Of a stretch of DNA of 22,928 nucleotides, positions 1 through 5,073 are shown piece by piece. A program made the position numbers and the translations under genes. How positions within the stretch are numbered: the stretch's first letter is position 1; each line of letters opens with the position of its first letter. The stretch covers positions 1 to 22,928 of the forward strand of contig DAOVTY010000013.1 in the NCBI GenBank assembly GCA_030632865.1, in the 5' to 3' direction. The notes beneath the pieces were generated by a model. That model did no database searches. It was not told the DNA's origin and saw nothing but the letters and a program-made list of their open reading frames with translations. Source of the DNA: Bacteroidota bacterium. GTDB taxonomy: Bacteria > Bacteroidota > Bacteroidia > Bacteroidales > Prolixibacteraceae.

Positions 1-121
1 TAGAAGATGGGAAATATTCTTTTAATTCCCTTTTATTTACAGTAACATTACCTTTGCCTTCGCTAACGTAAATACGTGCTACTGCTGATTTTCTACGTCC
101 TAATGTGTTTACTATTTCCAT
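1..121 (-). CDS. rpsI: 30S ribosomal protein S9 (uS9), N-terminal part, runs off the window
   Basis: This is the first 40 codons of ribosomal protein S9, a small-subunit protein whose C-terminal tail reaches the tRNA sites in the decoding region. On the minus strand the frame starts at an ATG at 121-119 and reads MEIVNTLGRRKSAVARIYVS, then continues to EYFPSS at the window edge. The NTLGRRKSAVAR and VxxGxGxxTVN patterns are typical of bacterial S9. The start lies only 5 bases after the rplM stop codon, so the two are clearly one transcript in the universal rplM-rpsI order. The 3' two thirds of the gene lie outside the window. Identification is very secure. Confidence 0.95.
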   Translation of the reverse strand, partial: MEIVNTLGRRKSAVARIYVSEGKGNVTVNKRELKEYFPSS

Positions 122-126
122 TTTGC

Positions 127-582
127 TTATTTAATTGTATTTAAATCAACAACTTTTGGTTTTTGAGCTTCAAATTTATGCTCGACACCAATAACCACGT
201 GCAGATTTGTAAATAATCTTCTGCCCAATCTGTTTTTTGGGAGCATTCCCTTAACAGCTTTTTCAACCAAACGTTCCGGATATTTAGCTAAAATATCGGT
301 TGGTGTTTGTTTACGTTGTCCGCCGGGATAACCTGTGTGACGTATATATATTTTGTCACTCATTTTTTTACCAGAAAGAACTACTTTCTCTGCATTAATT
401 ACAATCACATAATCACCACAATCAATATGCGGTGTAAATGATGCTTTATTTTTTCCTCTTAGGATTTTAGCAACTTTACTTGCCATACGTCCTAATACAA
501 GACCTTCAGCATCTACTACAACCCACTCTTTGTTTGTTGTAGCCTTATTTGCTGATAATGTTTTATAACTAAGTGTATCCAC
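127..582 (-). CDS. rplM: 50S ribosomal protein L13 (uL13)
   Basis: Ribosomal protein L13 is an early assembly protein of the large subunit. The protein contains WVVVDAEGLVLGRMASKVAKILRGK, FTPHIDCGDYVIVINAEKV and TGYPGGQRKQTP, all hallmark L13 segments, and ends MLPKNRLGRRLFTNLHVVIGVEHKFEAQKP. The frame is open back to a GTG at 606, but I place the start at the in-frame GTG at 582. From there the protein begins (M)DTLSYKTLSANKAT, which is how Bacteroidetes L13 proteins usually begin (with ATG). There is no in-frame ATG near the start. This gives 151 residues; the alternative is 159. No Shine-Dalgarno sequence precedes either start, as is normal in this phylum. It is the first gene of the rplM-rpsI operon and is transcribed from the promoter at 718-748, leaving a leader of roughly 130 bases. 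Confidence 0.96.
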   Translation of the reverse strand: MDTLSYKTLSANKATTNKEWVVVDAEGLVLGRMASKVAKILRGKNKASFTPHIDCGDYVIVINAEKVVLSGKKMSDKIYIRHTGYPGGQRKQTPTDILAKYPERLVEKAVKGMLPKNRLGRRLFTNLHVVIGVEHKFEAQKPKVVDLNTIK

Positions 583-717
583 TTTAATAATTTTTTGTAT
601 TACCACTTGTGATTTACTTCGAGAAAGAATCTATCGCAACGGAATAATATTAATAAACCTTTACTTAAAGAAAATCAACTATTTAACTCCCTATTTCTAA
701 GGATAATAATCGGACTG

Positions 718-748
718 CAAAAGTATTCCCTTTTTTCGTATTTCCAAA
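718..748 (-). promoter_or_regulatory. Promoter of rplM-rpsI, Bacteroidetes type
   Basis: On the minus strand TTTG (748-745) is followed by 19 bases and then TACTTTTG (725-718). This matches the Bacteroidetes housekeeping sigma consensus TTTG-N19-21-TAnnTTTG at every fixed position. Transcription should begin a few bases downstream, near 710-714, giving a leader of about 130 bases to the GTG at 582. That is long enough to hold a regulatory RNA, but I can see no strong hairpin in it. Confidence 0.8.
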
Positions 749-827
749 AAATAATAATTAATTTTTTGGCTTATTAATTGGGTGTTAACTAAATCCTTCG
801 GATACCGCATATAACCTGCTATTTTAT

Positions 828-871
828 TCACTTTTAAAGTGATTAGTTTTTACATGTTTTTTATACATGTA
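828..871. repeat. Two tandem palindromes between divergent promoters
   Basis: The first palindrome, TCACTTTTAAAGTGA at 828-842, has 7-base arms around a single central T. The second pairs TACATGT at 851-857 with ACATGTA at 865-871. They lie about 65 bases upstream of the ftsX -7 element and about 80 bases upstream of the rplM -33 element. They could be repressor sites, or small hairpins insulating the two units. Neither is followed by a T-tract that would mark a normal terminator. Function is unknown. Confidence 0.4.
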
Positions 872-932
872 TGAAACAAAATTGAAATTCAGACCTAACA
901 ATTCATTTTCTATATTTTGATCTTAATTTTTT

Positions 933-940
933 TAAATTTG
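933..940 (+). promoter_or_regulatory. Possible -7 element of the ftsX operon
   Basis: TAAATTTG fits TAnnTTTG exactly, but no TTTG stands 19-21 bases upstream; the nearest TTTG, at 916-919, is only 13 bases away. Transcription from here would start near 945-948, about 20 bases before the ATG at 967. That argues for the 967 start over the TTG at 952. Confidence 0.45.
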
Positions 941-966
941 TTGAAAGTGAATTGTCACTTTTTACA

Positions 967-1857
967 ATGTCGCATTTAATGAAACATTCAAAACCAAAAA
1001 AAATAAAACAACGTATTTTCAATTCGTGGATTACTTCGCTAATTAGCATATCTATGGTTTTGATAATGATTGGGATGCTTGGATTGGTAATTATTAATGC
1101 AACAAAACTATCGGAATATGTGCGCGAACAAATTGGGTTTACACTCGTACTACACGAAAACATAAAAGAAGTTGAAATTGACCGCTTGCAAAAAACTTTA
1201 AATGCCAGCGACTTTGTAAAATCTACACGCTACATAAATAAAGATAATGCAGCTAAGGAATTAAGCGAAGATTTGGGAGAAGATTTTACAGGATTTCTAG
1301 GCTACAATCCACTTTTTGCTTCGGTTGAAGTTAAACTTTTTGCAAAATATACACACCCCGATAGTTTACTTTTACTCGAAAAAGAATTTCTTGATTTTCC
1401 TCAAATAAAAGAGGTTTACTATCAGAAAAATCTTGTGTCAGTTATAAATAATAATGTTAGCAGAATAAGCTTTATACTTATAATTATTAGCGGATTGCTC
1501 ACTTTTATTTTTGTTGCTCTAATAAATAATACAATTCGTATTTCGGTATATTCGCAACGTTTTACAATAAATACAATGCAAATGGTTGGAGCAAGTGACT
1601 CTTTTATTCGAAAACCATTTATTCAACAAAGTATATTTATGGGAATCTATGGTGCCATAATTGCAAATATCTTACTCTTCATAGGAATTTATTCATATAA
1701 AAAAGAGTTAACAGGAGTTATTTCTACAAGCGATATTTTTACTTTGGGAGCAGTTTTTATGCTGGTTTTAATTTTCGGACTAATCATTTCTAGCCTCTCA
1801 ACTTACCTTGCAGTAAACAAATTATTAAAATTGAAATTCGACGAGTTATTTTATTAA
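967..1857 (+). CDS. ftsX: Cell division ABC transporter permease FtsX
   Basis: FtsX is the inner-membrane partner of the ATPase FtsE; the pair controls cell-wall hydrolases at the division site. The 296-residue protein has the FtsX layout: a basic N-terminus (KHSKPKKIKQR), a first membrane segment at about residues 22-46, a periplasmic domain of about 120 residues, then three membrane segments at about 167-188, 222-243 and 257-281. The segment MQMVGASDSFIRKPFIQQS (about 204-222) corresponds to the conserved MxLVGA...IRxPF region of the family. The frame extends back to a TTG at 952, but the ATG at 967 suits the likely transcription start better; an ATG at 979 is also possible. ftsE is not in this window, so the two genes are unlinked here. 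This is the first gene of a plus-strand block reaching queA. Confidence 0.92.
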   Translation: MSHLMKHSKPKKIKQRIFNSWITSLISISMVLIMIGMLGLVIINATKLSEYVREQIGFTLVLHENIKEVEIDRLQKTLNASDFVKSTRYINKDNAAKELSEDLGEDFTGFLGYNPLFASVEVKLFAKYTHPDSLLLLEKEFLDFPQIKEVYYQKNLVSVINNNVSRISFILIIISGLLTFIFVALINNTIRISVYSQRFTINTMQMVGASDSFIRKPFIQQSIFMGIYGAIIANILLFIGIYSYKKELTGVISTSDIFTLGAVFMLVLIFGLIISSLSTYLAVNKLLKLKFDELFY

Positions 1858-1885
1858 TTATCTTTACCGCCTCAATTATTTAAAA

Positions 1886-2134
1886 ATGGCTAAAAAAGAG
1901 ATAAAAGAAACCGGATTCGCTCTGGGAAAAGAGAATTACAAATTAATGGCAATTGGATTTGCTGTTATTGTTGTTGGATTTATTTTGTTGTCAGGTGGTG
2001 GTAGTGACGACCCAAATGTTTTCAGTGAAGATATTTTTAGTTTCAGGCGATTAACAATTGCACCAATTGTACTTCTTGCAGGTTTCATATTCGAAATTTA
2101 TGCCATAATGAAAAAACCCAAAGACGATAATTAA
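1886..2134 (+). CDS. DUF3098-type small membrane protein
   Basis: This 82-residue protein has two predicted membrane segments: about residues 20-37 (LMAIGFAVIVVGFILLSGG) and about 57-74 (APIVLLAGFIFEIYAIM). They are joined by a short polar loop (GGGSDDPNVFSEDIFSFRRLT) and flanked by charged tails. The F-x-x-x-NY-x-L-M-x-x-G start, the DP-x-x-FSE-x-IF-x-FRR-x-T loop and the closing GF-x-x-E-x-x-AI are the pattern I associate with DUF3098, a Bacteroidetes family of unknown function. It sits 28 bases after ftsX and 11 before uppP, a placement I recall as common in the phylum. A link to division or the lipid cycle is only a guess from position. Confidence 0.82.
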   Translation: MAKKEIKETGFALGKENYKLMAIGFAVIVVGFILLSGGGSDDPNVFSEDIFSFRRLTIAPIVLLAGFIFEIYAIMKKPKDDN

Positions 2135-2145
2135 TCAGAATTTTT

Positions 2146-2928
2146 ATGAACGAATTTCAAGCACTTCTTCTTGGAATACTTCAAGGCCTTACTGAATTTC
2201 TCCCGGTTAGCTCAAGCGGACATCTGGAGATTGGCAGCGCTTTGTTAGGTGTTAAAACTACAAACAATCTACTATTTGCAGTTGTTGTTCATGTTGCAAC
2301 TGTACTAAGCACCATTGTTGTTTTTCGTAAAGATATACTTGAGCTGTTAAAAGATCTACTCGCATTTGAATGGAACGAATCTACCATTTATGTTTCTAAA
2401 TTAGTATTTTCTGCTTTCCCTGTTTTGGTTTTAGGTCTATTTTTTAAGGAGGAAGTTGAGCAACTTTTTACTGGCAATATAGTAATGGTTGGAAGCATGT
2501 TACTTGTTACTGCCGTGCTCTTAGGACTTACTCATTTTGTAAAAAATAGCGATGGCAAATTAACATATCTAAAAGTATTTATAATCGGGATTGCCCAAGC
2601 AATGGCAGTAATACCAGGAATTTCGAGAAGTGGTGCAACTATTGCAACTGGGATTCTGCTTCAAACTAAAAAAAATGAGATTGCACGATTTTCATTTTTA
2701 ATGGTATTAATCCCAATTTTGGGTGCAGCATTTCTCGACATTGCAAGTGGAGAGGTTACATCAAACATATCAATTGGGTTATTACCCCTTTTAATTGGCT
2801 TTGTTGCTGCATTTATTTCGGGACTACTGGCATGTTCGTGGATGATTAAAATTGTTAAACGCGGCAACCTAATTTATTTTGCAATTTATTGTTTGGTTAT
2901 TGGTCTAATTGCTATCTTTGCAGCTTAA
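2146..2928 (+). CDS. uppP: Undecaprenyl-diphosphatase (UppP/BacA)
   Basis: This integral membrane enzyme removes a phosphate from undecaprenyl diphosphate, recycling the lipid carrier used for peptidoglycan and other surface polymers. Its loss or gain affects bacitracin sensitivity. The 260-residue protein carries both family signatures: the (E/Q)xxxE motif as Q13-GLT-E17 followed by FLPVSSSGHL (18-27), and PGISRSGAT at 157-165 with the essential arginine R161. The rest is a run of hydrophobic helices ending close to the C-terminus. The ATG at 2146 opens with MNEFQALLLGILQG, which matches the family. It lies 11 bases after the DUF3098-type gene and probably shares its transcript. Confidence 0.96.
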   Translation: MNEFQALLLGILQGLTEFLPVSSSGHLEIGSALLGVKTTNNLLFAVVVHVATVLSTIVVFRKDILELLKDLLAFEWNESTIYVSKLVFSAFPVLVLGLFFKEEVEQLFTGNIVMVGSMLLVTAVLLGLTHFVKNSDGKLTYLKVFIIGIAQAMAVIPGISRSGATIATGILLQTKKNEIARFSFLMVLIPILGAAFLDIASGEVTSNISIGLLPLLIGFVAAFISGLLACSWMIKIVKRGNLIYFAIYCLVIGLIAIFAA

Positions 2929-2972
2929 TTTTTCGCTATATTCTTAAACCGCTGAAATTTAGAGACTTGTCG

Positions 2973-3686
2973 ATGTCAGAATTCAAAAAAACGTATGATT
3001 TTTTAGGTGGCGAGGTTTTATTGTTTGATAAAGACCTTGAGTGGACATCTTTCGATTTGGTAAACAGAGTGAGAAATACCCTGTGCCGTAAAATGGAAAT
3101 TAAAAAGATGAAAGTTGGCCATGCAGGAACACTCGATCCACTGGCCACCGGATTAATGATTTTATGTACCGGAAAATCAACAAAAAAAATTGAATCTTTT
3201 CAGGTAAAAGAGAAAGAATATACAGCAACCTTTAAACTTGGTGCCACTACGCCTTCGTTCGATATGGAAACTGAAGAAGATAGTAATTTAGATGCTTCGC
3301 ATGTTACCAATGAGCTGATTGAAGAGGTTATTAAAAAATTTCAGGGTGAAATTGAACAAGTGCCCCCAATTTTTTCGGCCGTTAAAGTAAAAGGGAAACG
3401 CGCATTCGATTATGCAAGAAATGGAGAAGAGGTTAAACTTACACCCAGAAAAATTGTTATAAGCAAGATTGAAGTTATATCATTCAGTTTACCATATTTA
3501 AAAATTAGGGTTGAATGTAGCAAGGGAACTTACATTCGATCTTTGGCACGAGACATTGGCGAAGAATTAAAATGTGGAGCATATTTAACAGAATTGAGAC
3601 GAACTAGAATTGGAGAATATAAAATTGAAGATGCTATTACAGTTAATTATTTCCTTGAAAATTTAAATCTATTTGAAACTATTTGA
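2973..3686 (+). CDS. truB: tRNA pseudouridine-55 synthase TruB
   Basis: TruB converts uridine 55 in the T-loop of elongator tRNAs to pseudouridine. The catalytic motif GHAGTLDPLATGLM is present, with the nucleophilic aspartate at D55. Other family segments are KMKVGHAGTLDP, QVPPIFSAVKVKGKRAFDYAR (the QxPPxxSAxKxxGxRAYexAR motif) and KGTYIRSLARDIGEEL. The frame is open back to a TTG at 2889, which would overlap uppP by 40 bases and add 28 residues unlike the family. I therefore use the ATG at 2973, giving 237 residues, the usual length for Bacteroidetes TruB. The gene starts 44 bases after uppP. Other bacteria often place truB next to rimP-infB-rbfA; here it is separate from that operon but in the same neighbourhood. 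Confidence 0.95.
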   Translation: MSEFKKTYDFLGGEVLLFDKDLEWTSFDLVNRVRNTLCRKMEIKKMKVGHAGTLDPLATGLMILCTGKSTKKIESFQVKEKEYTATFKLGATTPSFDMETEEDSNLDASHVTNELIEEVIKKFQGEIEQVPPIFSAVKVKGKRAFDYARNGEEVKLTPRKIVISKIEVISFSLPYLKIRVECSKGTYIRSLARDIGEELKCGAYLTELRRTRIGEYKIEDAITVNYFLENLNLFETI

Positions 3687-3692
3687 AAAATG

Positions 3693-3707
3693 CTCCGTAT
3701 AATGGAG
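3693..3707 (+). terminator. Weak hairpin after truB
   Basis: CTCCGT (3693-3698) can pair with ATGGAG (3702-3707) around a 3-base loop, including one G-U pair, and ACTTTT follows. The stem is short and the T-run is only four bases, so this is at best a partial terminator or a processing hairpin between truB and queA. Confidence 0.3.
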
Positions 3708-3736
3708 ACTTTTAAAATATAACCAATAAACTTATT

Positions 3737-3744
3737 TAAGTTTG
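3737..3744 (+). promoter_or_regulatory. Possible -7 element upstream of queA
   Basis: TAAGTTTG fits TAnnTTTG exactly and lies 45 bases upstream of the queA ATG. No TTTG-like -33 element is seen at the right distance. With the 103-base gap and the small hairpin before it, separate initiation of queA is plausible but unproven. Confidence 0.4.
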
Positions 3745-3789
3745 CCAATTATAATAAAATTAGAGTACATATATAAATAAATAATAAGC

Positions 3790-4839
3790 ATGAAATTATC
3801 GAAGTTTAAGTACGAATTGGATCCACAAAGAATTGCTTTGTACCCCGCTGATAACAGGGACGAATCGAAATTAATGGTATTAAACCGCAAAGAGGGTACC
3901 ATTGAACATAAATTGTTTAAAAATGTGCTTGACTATTTCGATGACAAGGATGTGATGGTATTTAACGACACAAAAGTTTTTCCGGCACGTTTGCATGGTA
4001 ACAAAGAAAAAACCGGTGCAGAAATTGAAGTTTTTCTTTTACGCGAATTGAACCGAGAACAAAGATTGTGGGACGTTTTAGTTGACCCTGCAAGAAAAAT
4101 AAGAATTGGAAATAAACTATATTTTGGAGACGATGATTTATTAGTTGCCGAGGTAATTGATAATACAACATCGCGCGGAAGAACCTTACGTTTTCTTTTT
4201 GATGGACCTTACGACGAATTTAAAAAAACATTATATGAATTGGGCGAAACTCCACTTCCAAAATTTATAGATCGCCCTGTTCAACCAGAAGACAAAGACC
4301 GTTATCAAACTATTTTCGCAAAACACGAAGGAGCAGTTGCAGCACCAACAGCTGGGTTACATTTTAGTCGTGAGTTGCTGAAGCGTTTAGAAATTAAGGG
4401 TATTGATTTTGAATACATAACACTGCATGTTGGACTAGGGAATTTCAGAGGTGTTGATGTAGAAGATCTTACAAAACACAAAATGGATTCTGAACAAATT
4501 TGGATTAGAGATGCTGCTTGCGAAATGGTAAACGCTGCTAAAACAAAAAAGAAAAATATTTGTGCTGTTGGAACAACGGTTATGCGTACATTAGAAAGTT
4601 CGGTTTCTACACAAGGTTTTTTAAAACCTTTTGACGGATGGACCAACAAATTTCTTTTTCCACCTCACGAGTTTCATGTAGCAAATTCGATGATTTCTAA
4701 TTTCCATTTACCATATTCAACTTTATTAATGATGGTTGCAGCTTTTGGAGGTTATGACTTTGTAATGAAAGCATACCAAACTGCACTAAAAGAGGATTAT
4801 CGTTTTGGTGCTTATGGCGATGCAATGCTTATAATATAA
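3790..4839 (+). CDS. queA: S-adenosylmethionine:tRNA ribosyltransferase-isomerase QueA
   Basis: QueA transfers and rearranges the ribosyl part of S-adenosylmethionine onto preQ1 in the tRNA wobble position, making epoxyqueuosine, the second-last step of queuosine synthesis. The 349-residue protein has the family's conserved stretches in order: LPxxxIAxxPxxxRDxSKLMVLNR near the start, FNDTKVFPARLHG (58-70), GETPLPKFIDRP (152-163), RYQTIFAKHEGAVAAPTAGLHF (171-192), ITLHVGLGNFR and the C-terminal ISNFHLPYSTLLMMVAAFGG. It is full length, and the ATG at 3790 gives the usual MKLSxFxYELP-like opening. It is the last gene of the plus-strand block and is closed by the hairpin at 4892-4937. No other queuosine-pathway gene lies in the window. 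Confidence 0.96.
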   Translation: MKLSKFKYELDPQRIALYPADNRDESKLMVLNRKEGTIEHKLFKNVLDYFDDKDVMVFNDTKVFPARLHGNKEKTGAEIEVFLLRELNREQRLWDVLVDPARKIRIGNKLYFGDDDLLVAEVIDNTTSRGRTLRFLFDGPYDEFKKTLYELGETPLPKFIDRPVQPEDKDRYQTIFAKHEGAVAAPTAGLHFSRELLKRLEIKGIDFEYITLHVGLGNFRGVDVEDLTKHKMDSEQIWIRDAACEMVNAAKTKKKNICAVGTTVMRTLESSVSTQGFLKPFDGWTNKFLFPPHEFHVANSMISNFHLPYSTLLMMVAAFGGYDFVMKAYQTALKEDYRFGAYGDAMLII

Positions 4840-4891
4840 AAGAGCCATAGAAAAACACATCTTAAAGAAGAATGTAAAAAATATTAATCTG

Positions 4892-4937
4892 AAAATAATA
4901 AACCACGGAAACAAAAGTTTCCGTGGTTTATTATTTT
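4892..4937. terminator. Perfect 21-bp terminator hairpin between convergent genes
   Basis: The arms 4892-4912 and 4917-4937 are exact reverse complements over 21 bases around an AAAA loop. The G/C core is CCACGG/CCGTGG and the ends are A/T-rich (AAAATAAT... / ...ATTATTTT). The right end supplies a T-rich tail for queA on the plus strand, and the left end supplies one on the minus strand. It sits between queA and the minus-strand 930-residue gene and most likely terminates transcription from both sides. Confidence 0.9.
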
Positions 4938-5037
4938 GGATTTTAATTCAACAACACTATATTACTTTCCTTTTTTTGAAATAGCTAAATTCAATGTTCA
5001 AAATGGTCAGGTTTGGACTGCTTTATTTAAAGGAAGC

Positions 5038-5057
5038 AAAGTACAGTTCAGTACTTT
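5038..5057. repeat. Small inverted repeat near the 3' end of the minus-strand gene
   Basis: AAAGTAC (5038-5044) and GTACTTT (5051-5057) form a perfect 7-bp arm pair around a 6-base loop. It begins about 17 bases beyond the stop codon of the gene that ends at 5074. It lacks a clean T-tract, so it may be only a weak 3' hairpin upstream of the main terminator at 4892-4937. Confidence 0.3.
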
Positions 5058-5073
5058 ATGTTTTCGAGAAAAA

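Larger units (their letters stand above)
607..951. other. Intergenic region between divergent rplM and ftsX
   Basis: This 345-base gap lies between two divergent operons. The part nearest rplM holds its promoter and leader. The part nearest ftsX holds a possible -7 element at 933-940. Between them are two hairpin-forming inverted repeats: 828-842 (TCACTTT/AAAGTGA around one T) and 851-871 (TACATGT/ACATGTA around a 7-base loop). I see no convincing gene on either strand. Confidence 0.6.

Noticed and set aside
952..966. TTG start giving a longer FtsX
   Set aside because: It lies almost on the predicted transcription start; the ATG at 967 is better supported and the extra residues are not needed.
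2889..2972. TTG start giving a longer TruB
   Set aside because: The extension overlaps uppP by 40 bases and is simply the uppP C-terminal coding sequence read in another frame; the ATG at 2973 gives the usual TruB N-terminus.
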